Shown: positions 1 through 9,384, counted from the stretch's first letter. The stretch: 64,000 nucleotides of DNA from Ornithinimicrobium cavernae (GCF_003121625.1 NZ_QDDJ01000021.1:36966-100965); one strand, 5' to 3'. Program-made: numbers and translations. Notes: a model not told the origin generated them from the sequence alone.

Positions 1-31
1 ACCTGCCCCCTCGTGATGAGGACCACGCCTC

Positions 32-589
32 ATGTCCGACGTCGTCCCCGGACGTCCCGTGTCACCGCTCCCTGCCCTGAGGACCACGGCCCGCACGCGG
101 GCTCCGCGCCGCACCGCCGCGGAGTGGTTCCTGCGGGGGCGCGACGCCGCCCACGCGGCGCTGCCGGCCAGGCTCGGCCACTGGCTGCCGCCGACGGCCA
201 TCGGCTACGGAGCCCTGAGCGCCTTCACCTATGCCGTGGACCTGGCGCTGCTCTCGCTGTTGTTCGACGTGATAGCCGTCCCCTACCCCGTGGCAGTGAC
301 GACCGGCTACGCGGTCGCGTTCACCCTGTCCTTCGTGCTCAACCGCTGGCTGAACTTCCGGTCCCACGGCTCGGTCTCACGACAGTCCGGCCGGTTCGTC
401 GTCAGCACGGTCGCCAACTACCTGCTGTTCATCCTGGCGCTGGCCACCACGCTGGAGTGGCTGGGCGTCAACTATCTCCTCGCCCGCCTGCTCGCCGGTG
501 CGTGCGAGGCCGCCTTCATGTACACGATGATGCGGTTCTACATCTTCCGGCGCACCGGTGAGCGGCTCAGCCGCGGTCGAGCTTGGTGA
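32..589 (+). CDS. GtrA-like polytopic membrane protein
   Basis: A 185-residue protein of the GtrA/DPMS transmembrane-domain family. Members are small four-helix membrane proteins linked to transport or flipping of lipid-linked sugars for cell-wall or polysaccharide glycosylation; the substrate here is unknown. After a basic N-terminus of about 50 residues there are four hydrophobic segments (about 56-78, 84-103, 128-145, 150-170). The short motif FVLNRWLNFR between the second and third segments is typical of the family. The last 23 bases overlap the 3' end of the convergent DUF2469 gene. No glycosyltransferase partner is visible, although it may lie to the left of the window edge. Confidence 0.8.
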   Translation: MSDVVPGRPVSPLPALRTTARTRAPRRTAAEWFLRGRDAAHAALPARLGHWLPPTAIGYGALSAFTYAVDLALLSLLFDVIAVPYPVAVTTGYAVAFTLSFVLNRWLNFRSHGSVSRQSGRFVVSTVANYLLFILALATTLEWLGVNYLLARLLAGACEAAFMYTMMRFYIFRRTGERLSRGRAW

Positions 590-884
590 GATCCAGGTCG
601 CTCTTGGCGAGCTCCTCGACGTTGACGTCCTTGAAGGTGATGACCCGCACCTTCTTGACGAAGCGGGCCGGCCGGTAGACGTCCCAGACCCAGGCGTCGG
701 TCATCGTCACCTCGAACCAGGTCTCCCCGCCACCGGTGCGCACCTGCACGTCCACCTCGTTGGCGAGGTAGAACCGCCGCTCGGTCTCCACGACATGGCT
801 GAACAGGCTCACCACGTCGCGGTACTCGCGGTAGAGCTGCAGCTCCATGTCGGTCTCGTACTTCTCGAGATCCTCGGCGCTCAT
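567..884 (-). CDS. DUF2469 family protein
   Basis: A 105-residue protein beginning [10 protein letters not shown], the standard opening of the actinobacterial DUF2469 family, which has no established function. It is acidic and soluble, and rich in aromatic residues ([15 protein letters not shown]). The start at 884 overlaps the RNase HII stop in an ATGA arrangement, so translation is probably coupled and this is the last gene of the rplS-lepB-rnhB run. Its 3' end overlaps the convergent GtrA-like gene by 23 bp. Family assignment is by pattern only; a role in RNA or ribosome metabolism would be guesswork from its neighbours. Confidence 0.8.
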   Translation of the reverse strand: MSAEDLEKYETDMELQLYREYRDVVSLFSHVVETERRFYLANEVDVQVRTGGGETWFEVTMTDAWVWDVYRPARFVKKVRVITFKDVNVEELAKSDLDLTKLDRG

Positions 885-1642
885 GCGTGGTTCATCTCCC
901 TCGCCTCGGGCGGGACGGCCTCGCCGACCCGGTCGGTGTTGCCGGTGATGTTCCAGCTCCGGCGGTGGTGGGCGCACGGTCCCAGCGTGCGCAGGGCCTC
1001 CTGGTGCTCGGGGGCGGCATAGCCCTTGTTCAGCTCCCACGAGTATGCCGGGTGCTCGGGGGCGATCCGCACCATGTGGGCGTCGCGGGTCACCTTGGCC
1101 AGGACGCTGGCCGCCGCGACCGAGGAGCAGGTCAGGTCCGCCTTGATCAGGGTCCGGACCGGCACCTGGGGCGTCGCGGTCGGGTCGGCGAGGGCGAGCA
1201 GACCCTCCCGCGCCGGGTCGGTGAGCCAGTCGTGGTTGCCGTCGAGCACGATGAGGTCGGGCGCCAGCTCCAGCTGGGCGAGCGCACGCTGCCCGGCGAG
1301 CCTGAGGGCGGCCATGATGCCGATGGCGTCGATCTCACCGGGCCAGGCGTGCCCCACACCCCAGCCGAGGGCCCAGCGCTGGATCCGCGGCACGAGGCGC
1401 TCCCGCGCCTGCTGGGAGAGCAGCTTGGAGTCCTTGACGCCCTGCGGGGCGCTGCGGCAGGACGCGTCGATCGCGACGACACCGACCGACACCGGACCGG
1501 CCAGGGCCCCGCGGCCCACCTCGTCCATGCCCACCAGCACCGCGTGGCCCTCACGCATCAGCGCCCGCTCCAGACGGAGGCTCGGACGGGTGCTCCGCGG
1601 CGGGGTCCGCCGCCGGGTGGCGCCACGTGCCGTCTGGGTCAC
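881..1642 (-). CDS. rnhB: ribonuclease HII
   Basis: Cleaves RNA in RNA-DNA hybrids and at single ribonucleotides embedded in DNA. The 253 residues contain the family's acidic active site: D40-E41 in [14 protein letters not shown]134 in IVLDGNHDW, and D169 in [18 protein letters not shown]. The N-terminal 30 residues are basic and variable, so Met29 is a possible alternative start. The GTG at 1642 gives a 4-bp GTGA overlap with the lepB stop, which favours it. Placement after rplS and lepB and before DUF2469 is the usual actinobacterial order. Confidence 0.93.
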   Translation of the reverse strand: MTQTARGATRRRTPPRSTRPSLRLERALMREGHAVLVGMDEVGRGALAGPVSVGVVAIDASCRSAPQGVKDSKLLSQQARERLVPRIQRWALGWGVGHAWPGEIDAIGIMAALRLAGQRALAQLELAPDLIVLDGNHDWLTDPAREGLLALADPTATPQVPVRTLIKADLTCSSVAAASVLAKVTRDAHMVRIAPEHPAYSWELNKGYAAPEHQEALRTLGPCAHHRRSWNITGNTDRVGEAVPPEAREMNHA

Positions 1643-2490
1643 TGGTCCTCCGGGACAGTGTCCGGGACCGACCCGAAGACGTCCTGCGGGTTGCCGAACC
1701 AGTCGAGGCGGTCCAGCGGCCAGACCAGCACGAACGCCTGCCCCACGACCGCGTCGGCCGGCACGGAGCCGGCCGTGCCGCTCCCGTCGTCGTGCGCGCG
1801 CGAGTCACGGGAGTAGGAGCGGTGGTCGCCCATCATCCAGTAGTGGTCCTCCGGCACGGTCACGTCGAAGTTCTCCGTGCTCGGCTCGTCGCCGTCGAAC
1901 AGGTAGGACTCCTCCAGCGGCTCGCCGTTGACCGTGATGCGCTGCTGGTCGTCGCAGCACACGACGTGGTCGCCCCCGACGCCGATCACGCGCTTGATGA
2001 GGTGGTGACTCTCCCCCTCGGGCGCGATCCCGACGAACTTGGCCAGGTCGGTCAGCGGCTCCAGGATCGGGCCGCGGTCGGTCTCCTCGGTCGGGGGCAG
2101 CCAGCCGCCGGGATCCTCGAAGACGATGATGTCACCGCGCTCGACAGACATCGGACCTGCCTGGATCTTGCTGACCAGGACCCGGTCCCCGTAGACGAGC
2201 GTGGTCTCCATCGAGCCGGACGGGATCCAGAACGCCTGCACGATGAACGTCTTGATCAGGAACGAGATCACCAGCGCGGTCACGCCGATGATCAGGACCT
2301 CCCGCGCGAAGTGCACGACCGGGTGACGCCTGCGGCGCTCGGCCCCGGGGTTGCCCCTGGCAGCCGACCGCTCCCGTCCGGCGGCGTCCGGCTGGAACAC
2401 CGTGGCTCCGGCTGCCTGGGGCACGGTGCCGTCAGGGTCGCCCGCGGGCTCCGCCACGCTCTCCCCCTCGGGTAGCGGGTTCTTCGTCAC
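1639..2490 (-). CDS. lepB: signal peptidase I
   Basis: Membrane serine protease that removes signal peptides from exported proteins on the outer face of the membrane. The 283-residue sequence has a 60-residue basic cytoplasmic N-terminus and one transmembrane segment (about 64-88). The catalytic Ser93 lies in [10 protein letters not shown] and the catalytic Lys166 in HLIKRVIG; the conserved [12 protein letters not shown] box is near residues 220-231. It starts at a GTG preceded by AGGA on the minus strand and overlaps rnhB by 4 bp. A TAGGGT -10-like box lies about 60 bp upstream, so it may have its own promoter below the rplS terminator. Confidence 0.93.
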   Translation of the reverse strand: MTKNPLPEGESVAEPAGDPDGTVPQAAGATVFQPDAAGRERSAARGNPGAERRRRHPVVHFAREVLIIGVTALVISFLIKTFIVQAFWIPSGSMETTLVYGDRVLVSKIQAGPMSVERGDIIVFEDPGGWLPPTEETDRGPILEPLTDLAKFVGIAPEGESHHLIKRVIGVGGDHVVCCDDQQRITVNGEPLEESYLFDGDEPSTENFDVTVPEDHYWMMGDHRSYSRDSRAHDDGSGTAGSVPADAVVGQAFVLVWPLDRLDWFGNPQDVFGSVPDTVPEDQ

Positions 2491-2624
2491 GGGTGGTGTC
2501 CTGTCTGCCGTTGTTGAGATCGAGTATGCGCCCTCCGTCGAACCCTAGTACGCGCGGCTGGGCGGACCGGCCCGCACACGCGGACCCTGGAGCGGTCGGG
2601 ACGGCGACGCGTCCGTGGGAGACG

Positions 2625-2660
2625 AGAGCCGCCCCGGGCCGGTGGGCTCGGGGCGGCTCT
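2625..2660 (-). terminator. hairpin terminator after rplS
   Basis: A 12-bp perfect stem (AGAGCCGCCCCG pairing with CGGGGCGGCTCT) with a 12-nt loop lies just past the rplS stop codon and ahead of lepB. There is no clear U-tract, as is common for actinobacterial terminators. It separates the ribosomal part of the run from lepB. Confidence 0.7.
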
Positions 2661-2680
2661 GGAGTATGCCGTGACTCGCC

Positions 2681-3040
2681 TCAGGCGGTCGGGGTGTTGT
2701 CCCGCTTCTCGCGGATCCGGGCGGCCTTGCCGCGCAGGTCGCGCAGGTAGTAGAGCTTGGCGCGACGCACGTCACCCTTGCTGACGACCTCGATCTTCTC
2801 GACGTTCGGGGAGTGCAGCGGGAAGGTGCGCTCGACGCCGACGCCGAAGCTGATCTTGCGGACGGTGTAGGTCTCGCCGATGCCACCGCCGTGGCGACGG
2901 ATGACGACGCCCTGGAAGATCTGGACACGGGAGCGGGTGCCCTCGATGACCTTCACGTGGACCTTGATGTTGTCGCCGGCGCGGAACGCGGGCATGTCGT
3001 CGCGGAGGCTGGCTGCGTCGACGTCGTCGAGCTTGTGCAT
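2681..3040 (-). CDS. rplS: 50S ribosomal protein L19
   Basis: Large-subunit ribosomal protein at the 30S-50S interface. The 119 residues match the family over their full length: [20 protein letters not shown] at the N-terminus, then [10 protein letters not shown], the [20 protein letters not shown] core and [17 protein letters not shown] near the C-terminus. The ATG at 3040 was chosen over a longer in-frame extension because it matches the family start. It lies downstream of trmD with a 231-bp gap that probably holds its promoter; TTGGCT and CAGACT-like boxes are visible around 3226-3196 on the minus strand. Confidence 0.96.
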   Translation of the reverse strand: MHKLDDVDAASLRDDMPAFRAGDNIKVHVKVIEGTRSRVQIFQGVVIRRHGGGIGETYTVRKISFGVGVERTFPLHSPNVEKIEVVSKGDVRRAKLYYLRDLRGKAARIREKRDNTPTA

Positions 3041-3271
3041 GATGGGTCGCTTTCTCGTCGGTGCCACAGGTCACCCACGGCGGTGTGCCGTCGCGGTGGA
3101 CGGTCGTGGTCAAGGGGTGTGCCAGCCCGTCCTGGTCGCACTCTTCCCCCTGTGGCAGGGGCGCGATGTCGTCGTCCGGGCGGACGCAAGGGTCAAGTCT
3201 GCCACACCAGGGGGACCCGGAGCCAATCAGAGGCGCACCGGCCCGCGGACCCGACCCTTCGGCATAATCGA

Positions 3272-3958
3272 TCAGTCCGAGAGCAGGTCCGGGCGCCGCG
3301 CAGCGGTGCGCTGGAGACGCTGCTCGTGCCGCCAGGCGGCGATGGCGCCGTGGTTGCCGGAGAGCAGGATCTCGGGCACCTCACGCCCGCGCCAGACGGC
3401 GGGCTTGGTGTAGACGGGGTACTCGAGGAGGCCGTCCTCGTGGGACTCCTCGACCAGCGACTGCTCGTTGCCGATGACGCCGGGGATGAGCCTGGCGATC
3501 GCCTCGACCATGGCCAGCACGGCGACCTCGCCCCCGTTGAGGACGTAGTCGCCCAGGGAGAGCACGGAGACGGGCATCCGCTCGGCCGCCTCCTCGTAGA
3601 CCCGCTCGTCGATGCCCTCGTAGCGGCCGCAGGCGAACGCCAGCCAGGGCTCCTGCGCCAGGTCGCGGGCGGTCTGCTGGGTGAACGGCGTGCCGCCGGG
3701 GCCCGGGACGATCAGGTGCGGCACGGTGTCGCCGGCGGTGAGCTGGTCGAGGGCCTCGCCCCACGGCTCGGGCTTCATCACCATGCCCGCGCCGCCGCCG
3801 TAGGGCGTGTCGTCCACGGTGCGGTGACGGTCGTGGGTGTGCTCGCGCAGGTCGTGGACGTGCAGGTCGAGCAGGCCGTTGCGGCGGGCGGTGCCGATCA
3901 GCGACAGGTCCAGGGGCTGGAGGTAGTCGGGAAAGATCGTGATGACGTCCAGGCGCAC
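3272..3958 (-). CDS. trmD: tRNA (guanine-37-N1)-methyltransferase
   Basis: SAM-dependent SPOUT methyltransferase that makes m1G37 next to the anticodon and prevents +1 frameshifting. Read from the GTG at 3958 it has 228 residues and begins [15 protein letters not shown], the usual TrmD N-terminus. Conserved parts include [28 protein letters not shown], the knot sequence [13 protein letters not shown] and [13 protein letters not shown]. The start lies 1 nt after the rimM stop, so the two genes are translationally linked. Confidence 0.95.
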   Translation of the reverse strand: MRLDVITIFPDYLQPLDLSLIGTARRNGLLDLHVHDLREHTHDRHRTVDDTPYGGGAGMVMKPEPWGEALDQLTAGDTVPHLIVPGPGGTPFTQQTARDLAQEPWLAFACGRYEGIDERVYEEAAERMPVSVLSLGDYVLNGGEVAVLAMVEAIARLIPGVIGNEQSLVEESHEDGLLEYPVYTKPAVWRGREVPEILLSGNHGAIAAWRHEQRLQRTAARRPDLLSD

Positions 3959-3959
3959 G

Positions 3960-4469
3960 TCAGTCCCCCAGCTCCAGCAGGCCCTCCGGCGGGTCGACGA
4001 CCACGCGTCCGGCCTCCTCGTCGACCTCCGGGACGAGCTCCTCGACGAACGGGATGAGCAGCTCCCTCCCGTCGGGGCGGCGCACCTCGAGCAGGTCCTG
4101 CACGTCACGGGTATGCAGCGCGCTCACCTCTCCCAGCACGGTCCCGTCCGGCAGGGTCACGGTGAGACCGAGCAGGTCCTCCTCGTACCAGCCGTCGTCG
4201 TCCTCGACGTCCGCCTCGGCATCCTCCGGGAGGAGCAGTCGGGTGTTGCGGAGCGCCTCGGCGGCAGTCCGGTCCGGGACGCCCTCGAACCCGAGCAGAT
4301 AGGTCTGCTGGTGCAGCCGCACCGACCGCAGGGTCAGCGGCCCGCGGTCCGGCTCCGTGACGAACTCGGTGCCGACCGTGAACCGCTCCTCCGGTGCGTC
4401 GGTGTGGGTCTGGACGGTGACCTCACCGCGCAGGCCGTGGGCCTTGCCGATGCGGGCGACGACGAACAC
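3960..4469 (-). CDS. rimM: 16S rRNA processing protein RimM
   Basis: Assembly factor for the 30S head that works with S19 and helps 16S rRNA processing. Read from the GTG at 4469, with AGGAG just upstream, it has 169 residues. The opening [20 protein letters not shown] is the RimM N-terminal domain, and the PRC-barrel-like C-terminal domain includes [11 protein letters not shown] and [16 protein letters not shown] longer in-frame reading through the upstream hairpin region was rejected because it adds no family-like sequence. Followed by trmD with a 1-nt gap. Confidence 0.94.
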   Translation of the reverse strand: MFVVARIGKAHGLRGEVTVQTHTDAPEERFTVGTEFVTEPDRGPLTLRSVRLHQQTYLLGFEGVPDRTAAEALRNTRLLLPEDAEADVEDDDGWYEEDLLGLTVTLPDGTVLGEVSALHTRDVQDLLEVRRPDGRELLIPFVEELVPEVDEEAGRVVVDPPEGLLELGD

Positions 4470-4530
4470 GGGCGCTCCTCTGGGACGGGACGTGGTGGGC
4501 TGCCCCCGCCGGTCCTCGGCCGGGAACAGA

Positions 4531-4574
4531 CTGGAGGGGTATGACGACAGGTGGCTGCCGGCATACCCCTCCAG
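4531..4574 (-). other. 13-bp stem hairpin between khpA and rimM
   Basis: CTGGAGGGGTATG (4531-4543) is perfectly complementary to CATACCCCTCCAG (4562-4574), with an 18-nt loop. It lies in the 124-bp gap between khpA and rimM inside an otherwise compact operon. It could be an internal terminator, attenuator or processing site. The right arm includes a copy of CGGCATAC. Confidence 0.6.
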
Positions 4575-4593
4575 GGTGGTGCGTGGGTCGGGC

Positions 4594-4836
4594 TCAGCGA
4601 GCCCGGTCGGTGTCGACGATGTCGACGCGGACCTTGTCGCCACCGGCGAGGGCACCCATGACGGTGCGCAGCGCGCTGGCGGTGCGGCCGCGACGGCCGA
4701 TCACCCGGCCGAGGTCCTCGGGGTGGACCCGCACCTCCAGGACGTCGCCGTGGCGGACGTTCTTGGTGCGGACGCTCACGTCGCCGTCGTGGTCGACGAT
4801 CCCCTTGACGAGGTGTTCCAGGGCCTCCTCGAGCAT
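4594..4836 (-). CDS. khpA: KH-domain RNA-binding protein KhpA
   Basis: Small RNA-binding protein of 80 residues, the usual KhpA length, with a single KH domain. The GxxG-type loop is in GRVIGRRGRTASALRTVMGA (about residues 42-61). In Gram-positive bacteria KhpA works with KhpB (Jag) and influences cell division and ribosome biogenesis. The gene lies 2 bp after the rpsP stop, as in many actinobacteria. The ATG at 4836 is unambiguous. Confidence 0.92.
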   Translation of the reverse strand: MLEEALEHLVKGIVDHDGDVSVRTKNVRHGDVLEVRVHPEDLGRVIGRRGRTASALRTVMGALAGGDKVRVDIVDTDRAR

Positions 4837-4838
4837 GA

Positions 4839-5690
4839 TCAGCCCTCGGTCTTGTCGGTGCCGATCTCGGCACCGGTGTCCGCGGACTGGGCGGCGGCGC
4901 CACCGGCCGGCTCGAAGCCGGCGGCCTCGGCGGCCTCAGCGGTGCGGAACCACACCTCGGCGGTCGTCTGGTCGTACCAGCGCGAGCCCTCGACGTGGAA
5001 CTTCATCGAGTCCTTGTTGCCCTTGACGGTGAAGCCCACGGGGGCGGAGCCGTCCTCGGTCACGGGAGCGGAGTCGGGGCCGTAGCCACCGTCGACCGCG
5101 GCGGCGTCCACGGCCGCGGCGACCTCGGTCGCCGGCTCGGCGCCCTCGGCCTCGGCGGCGTTGCCGGCTGCCGGGGCCTCCGCGTCAGCGGTCGCCTCGG
5201 CCGGGGACTCGGCGGCCACCTCGGCGGCGGCAGCCTCGTCGGCCTTCTCCTCAGCCTTCTTGTCGGCCTTGGCGGTGTCGGCCTTCTTGTCGGCCTTGGC
5301 CTCGTCCTTCTTGGCCTTCGAGGTCGGAGTGTCCGAGACCTCCTTGCCGTCGGCCGCGGCCAGGGCTGCCTCGTAGAGCGACTTCTTGTCGGGGCGCGGC
5401 TCGGCGGTCTTGAGAGTGCCCTCGGCACCCTCCTCGCCCTTGAACTTCTGCCAGTCGCCGGTCACCTTGAGCAGCGCGGCGACCTGCTCGGTCGGCTGCG
5501 CGCCGACGGAGAGCCAGTACTGCGCGCGCTCGGAGTCGATCTCGATGAGCGAGGGCTCCTGGGTGGGCACGTAGCGACCGATCTCCTCGATCGCACGGCC
5601 ATCGCGCTTGGTGCGGCCGTCGGCGACGACGACGCGGTAGAACGGTGCACGGATCTTGCCCATGCGCTTCAGACGGATCTTGACAGCCAC
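4839..5690 (-). CDS. rpsP: 30S ribosomal protein S16 with C-terminal extension domain
   Basis: The first 80-90 residues are a standard S16 ([19 protein letters not shown] at the start, [34 protein letters not shown]). The whole protein is 283 residues from the GTG at 5690, against 80-150 in most bacteria. The extra part is an Ala/Lys/Glu-rich linker (about 125-215) followed by a compact module near residues 230-270: [20 protein letters not shown], then [21 protein letters not shown]. That GN..S..H..GSR.Y..T.AE.WF.T..EA..AGF pattern also occurs as an add-on module in other secreted and ribosomal actinobacterial proteins. First gene of the rpsP-khpA-rimM-trmD run. Confidence 0.92.
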   Translation of the reverse strand: MAVKIRLKRMGKIRAPFYRVVVADGRTKRDGRAIEEIGRYVPTQEPSLIEIDSERAQYWLSVGAQPTEQVAALLKVTGDWQKFKGEEGAEGTLKTAEPRPDKKSLYEAALAAADGKEVSDTPTSKAKKDEAKADKKADTAKADKKAEEKADEAAAAEVAAESPAEATADAEAPAAGNAAEAEGAEPATEVAAAVDAAAVDGGYGPDSAPVTEDGSAPVGFTVKGNKDSMKFHVEGSRWYDQTTAEVWFRTAEAAEAAGFEPAGGAAAQSADTGAEIGTDKTEG

Positions 5691-5864
5691 GAGTTCGGGT
5701 GTCTCCTCATTCTTGGTCAGGGTGAGCAGCCGCTTGCCCACGTGGGGAAACACGCGCGGGGCGGTCGCTCGGGAACACGCTGGGGTCGGAGAGAGGGGCC
5801 GACCCGCAGACGGGTACCGGCCTATTGTGCCAGATCCCACGACCGCCCACGAACCACGCCGGGC

Positions 5865-6977
5865 TCAGTGGTGGTGGCGGCCCCGGGACTCGTGGGCGTG
5901 CCCGCGCAGGATCACGCGGTGCGGGTCGGCCATCGTCCGCAGGTCCTCGCGGGGATCGTCGCGATAGACCACCAGGTCAGCCGACTCCCCCTCGACGATG
6001 CCGGGGCGCCCCAGCCACTCGCGGGCCGCCCACGTGGCAGCGCCGATGGCCTCGAGGTTGCTCATGCCGACCTTCGTCAGCGCCTCCACCTCGCGGGCCA
6101 CCAGCCCGTGCGGCAGCTGACCGCCGGCGTCGGTGCCGACGTAGACGGGAACGCCGGCCTCCCGGGCCCTGGCGACCGTCTCGTAGCGCCGCTCGTACAG
6201 GTCCATCATGTGGTCGGCGTAGGTCGGGAACTTCCCGCGCCCCGCGTCGGCGAACTTCGGGAAGTTGTCGATGTTGATGAGGGTCGGCACGATCGCGATC
6301 TGCTGCTCCGCGAAGAGGTCGATGGTGTCGTCCAGCAGCCCGGTCGCGTGCTCGATGCAGTCCGTGCCGGCCGCGGCGAAGTCGCGCAGCGACTGCTCGC
6401 CGAAGCAGTGGGCCGTCACGCGTGCCCCCTCCTCGTGTGCGGCGGCGATCGCGGCGGTCAGGACCTCCACCGGCCAGCAGACCTCCAGGTCACCGGTGTC
6501 GCGGTCGATCCAGTCACCGACCAGCTTGACCCAGCCGTCCCCGCGCCGGGCCTCTTGGCGGACGTACGCCACCAGGTCCTCCGGCTCGATCTCGTGCGCG
6601 AAGTTCCGTGTGTAGCGCCTGGGCCGCGCCAGGTGCCGACCGGCCCGGATCAGGCGTGGCAGGTCCTCCCGGTCGTGCATCCACGAGGTGTCCACGGGGC
6701 TGCCGGCGTCCCGCAGCAGCAGCGCCCCGGCATCCCGGTCGGCGAGAGCGTGCTCCTCGGCCCGTTCGGGCGGGACCCCTCCGGTGGCCTCCAGACCCAC
6801 GTGGCAGTGCGCGTCGACCAGGCCGGGCAGCACCCACCCCTCGATGGTCTCTACGTCCCCGGACGGGCCGGAAGGGGCGGTCAGGCTGATCCGCCCGTCC
6901 ACGACCCACACCTCGTCCAGGGTCTCCTCCGGGCCCACCAGGACCTGTCCACGGACATGCAGCACCGGTCCAGCCAT
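5865..6977 (-). CDS. metal-dependent amidohydrolase
   Basis: A 370-residue amidohydrolase-superfamily enzyme resembling Xaa-Pro dipeptidase/imidazolonepropionase-like members. The metal-site signatures are in order: H57 and H59 in GLVDAHCHVGL, a lysine in GWVKLVGDW, histidines in VTAHCFGE and CIEHATG, and the aspartate in VGTDAGGQL. A C-terminal beta-sandwich segment (GESADLVVYRDDPREDL) closes the composite domain. The protein ends in a natural run of histidines (GRHHH). The minus-strand start at 6977 has AGGAGG about 9 nt upstream. Divergent from the GNAT gene. Substrate unknown. Confidence 0.82.
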   Translation of the reverse strand: MAGPVLHVRGQVLVGPEETLDEVWVVDGRISLTAPSGPSGDVETIEGWVLPGLVDAHCHVGLEATGGVPPERAEEHALADRDAGALLLRDAGSPVDTSWMHDREDLPRLIRAGRHLARPRRYTRNFAHEIEPEDLVAYVRQEARRGDGWVKLVGDWIDRDTGDLEVCWPVEVLTAAIAAAHEEGARVTAHCFGEQSLRDFAAAGTDCIEHATGLLDDTIDLFAEQQIAIVPTLINIDNFPKFADAGRGKFPTYADHMMDLYERRYETVARAREAGVPVYVGTDAGGQLPHGLVAREVEALTKVGMSNLEAIGAATWAAREWLGRPGIVEGESADLVVYRDDPREDLRTMADPHRVILRGHAHESRGRHHH

Positions 6978-7048
6978 CGGCTCCAGCCTCCTCGCAGCGT
7001 CGTCCAGGGCAGGCTATCGGCCGGTCGTTCGCCGAGTGCGGGGGCTCC

Positions 7049-7054
7049 TAGACT
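7049..7054 (+). promoter_or_regulatory. -10 box TAGACT, leaderless GNAT gene
   Basis: TAGACT ends 7 nt before the ATG at 7062 and there is no Shine-Dalgarno sequence, so transcription probably starts at the start codon itself. Confidence 0.45.
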
Positions 7055-7061
7055 CTGGCCC

Positions 7062-7736
7062 ATGTCGCTGCCGGGCACCCAGCCGATCCCCGGCGTGGAC
7101 CTGGAGACGACCCTGCGTGCCGCGGCCGCGGGCACCTTTCCCGCGGCAGACGGCGGCGTCTCCCGGGCAGCCCCCTGGCGGGTCGGCGTCGAGGCGGTCA
7201 TCGCGCTCACCGGACACGCTGTCCTGGTCGTCGGTGAGGACGTGCCCGACGAACGGCTCCACGCGCTGGGGGTCGACGGCTTCGGCGGCGCACACGCGCC
7301 CCGGACCGCCCTCGACCTGGCGGGCCGCGGCGAGATCGGCATCCTCGACGCCCTGCTGGTCGCGCACGGCACCGGCGGCGCCAGCGCGGTGGTGGAACGG
7401 GTGGACCTGGCCCGATCACCCCGCGCCCGCCACGCTGACCAGTGGCGGACCGAGGTCCGCGTCTATGGCCTGCCCGACCCGGCCCGCACGGCCCTGGCCA
7501 CTCTCGGCCGCGGCATCGGAGGCCTGCTCGAGGTGGGCGTCGAGGCCACCGACGGGTCTGCCGACACACTGCTGGAGGGCGTGCTGGCTCTCGTTCCGGC
7601 CGGCGAGGTGCTGCTCGCCTCGGTCTCGCCGGGCAACGCGCGTTCGCTCCGGTTCTTCCTGCGCCACGGCTTCCGGCCGATCGGCAGCGTCCAGCAGTGG
7701 CACCCCGACCGCAGGGACGGCGCCCTGATCCGTTGA
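7062..7736 (+). CDS. GNAT-like N-acetyltransferase domain protein
   Basis: A 224-residue protein. The C-terminal part has the acetyl-CoA-binding half of the GNAT fold: SPGNARSLRFFLRHGFRPIG (about residues 186-205) fits the N...R.F...GF pattern of motif B. The N-terminal half (ALTGHAVLVVGEDVPDERL) is less typical, and the usual V/I-x-x-x-x-R/Q-x-x-G-x-G/A loop is not obvious, so catalytic activity is uncertain. The start at 7062 is supported by a TAGACT box 7 nt upstream and by divergence from the amidohydrolase gene. Substrate unknown. Confidence 0.6.
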   Translation: MSLPGTQPIPGVDLETTLRAAAAGTFPAADGGVSRAAPWRVGVEAVIALTGHAVLVVGEDVPDERLHALGVDGFGGAHAPRTALDLAGRGEIGILDALLVAHGTGGASAVVERVDLARSPRARHADQWRTEVRVYGLPDPARTALATLGRGIGGLLEVGVEATDGSADTLLEGVLALVPAGEVLLASVSPGNARSLRFFLRHGFRPIGSVQQWHPDRRDGALIR

Positions 7737-7781
7737 CCGGGCGCAGGCACTGTCCTGACCACAGAGCCGGACCGGCCCGGC

Positions 7782-7787
7782 TACCGT
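7782..7787 (+). promoter_or_regulatory. -10 box TACCGT, leaderless FAD oxidoreductase gene
   Basis: TACCGT ends 6 nt before the ATG at 7794. No ribosome binding site is seen between them, which suggests a leaderless transcript. Confidence 0.4.
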
Positions 7788-7793
7788 GAGCCC

Positions 7794-9302
7794 ATGCGAG
7801 TCGATGCCGTCGTCATCGGGGCCGGGCACAACGGTCTCACTGCCGCCGCCTACCTGGCCAGGGCAGGGCGCTCGGTGCTCATCCTGGAGCGGGACGGACA
7901 CGTCGGCGGGGCGGCGCGCTCCGACCGGGTGTTCCCGGCCTACGACGCCCGGCTGTCGGCATACTCCTATCTGGTCAGTCTGCTGCCCGACCAGATCATC
8001 GAGGAGCTGGCACTGGACCTGCAGCTGATCCGCCGCCGGATCAGCTCCTACACGCCGGTCGGCGACGCCGGCATCCTGGTGGACAACGGCGACGCGGCGC
8101 GGACCGCGCACGACCTCGGCCCGGACGCGCAGGCGTGGGACGACTTCTACGGGATGACCGGGGAGCTCGCCCAGAGGCTGTTCCCCACCATGACCGAGCC
8201 GCTGCGCTCCCGCGACGACGTGCGGTCCCTCGTCGGTGAGGAGGCGTGGCGCGACGTCGTCGAGCGGCCGCTCGGCGAGGCCATCGAGCGCAGGTTCACC
8301 TCGGACGTCGTCCGCGGGATCGTGCTCACCGACGGGCTCATCGGCACCTTCGGCCGACCCGGCGACGCGGATCGCCTGGTCAACCGGTGCTTCCTCTACC
8401 ACGTGATCGGTCGCGGCACCGGCGACTGGGACGTGCCGGTCGGCGGCATGGGCGCGGTCACCGACGGGTTGCTCCGCACAGCCGAGCAGTATGGCGCTCA
8501 GCTGCGGACCTCCTCCACCGTCACCTCGGTCTCCACGGACGGGAAGGAGGCCGTGGTCCGGACCGGGGACGGGCTGGAGGTGCGCGCGGGGCAGGTCTTC
8601 GCCAACTGCGCCCCGAACGTCCTGGACCGTCTGCTCGGGGACGCACCGTCGCGGCCGGAGCCGGAGGGTGCGCAGCTCAAGATCAACATGCTGCTGTCCC
8701 GGCTGCCCGCGCTCAAGGACCCCTCGGTGACGCCCGAGCAGGCCTTCGCCGGGACCCTGCACATCAACGAGGGCTACGACCAGGTCGCCACCGCCTACGC
8801 CCAGGCCGCGGCGGGACAGGTCCCGGACGTTCCGCCGTGCGAGGTCTACTGCCACAGCCTGTCCGACAGCTCGATCCTGGGGGCGGACCTGGTCGCGGCC
8901 GGTGCACAGACCCTGACACTGTTCGGCCTGCACATGCCGGCCCGGCTGTTCCGCGAGGACCCCGAGGGCGCCCGTGAGCGGGCGCTCGAGCTGACCCTGG
9001 CCTCCATCAACTCCGTGCTGGCCGAGCCGATCGAGGACTGTCTGCTGGCACCCGACACCATCGACGTGCGCAGCCCGCTGGACATCGAGGCCTCGGTCGG
9101 GATGCCGGGAGGGCACATCTTCCACGGGGACCTGCAGTGGCCGTTTGCCGAGGCCGACGCGGACGTGGGTCGGTGGGGCACGGAGACCCGGCACGCCAAC
9201 GTGTTCCTGTGCGGCGCGGGCGCCCGACGCGGGGGTGGCGTCAGCGGGATCCCGGGACGCGCGGCCGTTGCCGCCGCCCTGGGGGAGGAGACCCTCGGCT
9301 GA
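7794..9302 (+). CDS. phytoene-desaturase-like FAD oxidoreductase
   Basis: A 502-residue flavin amine-oxidase/phytoene-desaturase superfamily protein, closest in layout to the PYROXD2-like oxidoreductases. The FAD dinucleotide fold is at the N-terminus (VIGAGHNGLTAAAYLARAG, residues 7-25), followed by LERDGHVGGAARSD. The second FAD-binding segment near the C-terminus is VFLCGAGARRGGGVSGIPGR. No carotenoid genes are nearby, so the substrate is unknown. It stands alone between a GNAT gene and a Uma2 gene on the same strand, with a TACCGT box just upstream of the ATG. Confidence 0.8.
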   Translation: MRVDAVVIGAGHNGLTAAAYLARAGRSVLILERDGHVGGAARSDRVFPAYDARLSAYSYLVSLLPDQIIEELALDLQLIRRRISSYTPVGDAGILVDNGDAARTAHDLGPDAQAWDDFYGMTGELAQRLFPTMTEPLRSRDDVRSLVGEEAWRDVVERPLGEAIERRFTSDVVRGIVLTDGLIGTFGRPGDADRLVNRCFLYHVIGRGTGDWDVPVGGMGAVTDGLLRTAEQYGAQLRTSSTVTSVSTDGKEAVVRTGDGLEVRAGQVFANCAPNVLDRLLGDAPSRPEPEGAQLKINMLLSRLPALKDPSVTPEQAFAGTLHINEGYDQVATAYAQAAAGQVPDVPPCEVYCHSLSDSSILGADLVAAGAQTLTLFGLHMPARLFREDPEGARERALELTLASINSVLAEPIEDCLLAPDTIDVRSPLDIEASVGMPGGHIFHGDLQWPFAEADADVGRWGTETRHANVFLCGAGARRGGGVSGIPGRAAVAAALGEETLG

Positions 9303-9384
9303 GTCCTCCGACCACGTTGTGGACAGGCACCGAGGTTGTCTCGGATCCGTGCCAACCTGGACCGCATGCACGGGAGGGGGCACG

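Noticed and set aside
6928..6977. Cloning-type tag suspected from the His-rich end of the amidohydrolase (GRHHH at 5868-5882)
   Set aside because: Only three histidines, in natural sequence context, with no vector sequence around it.
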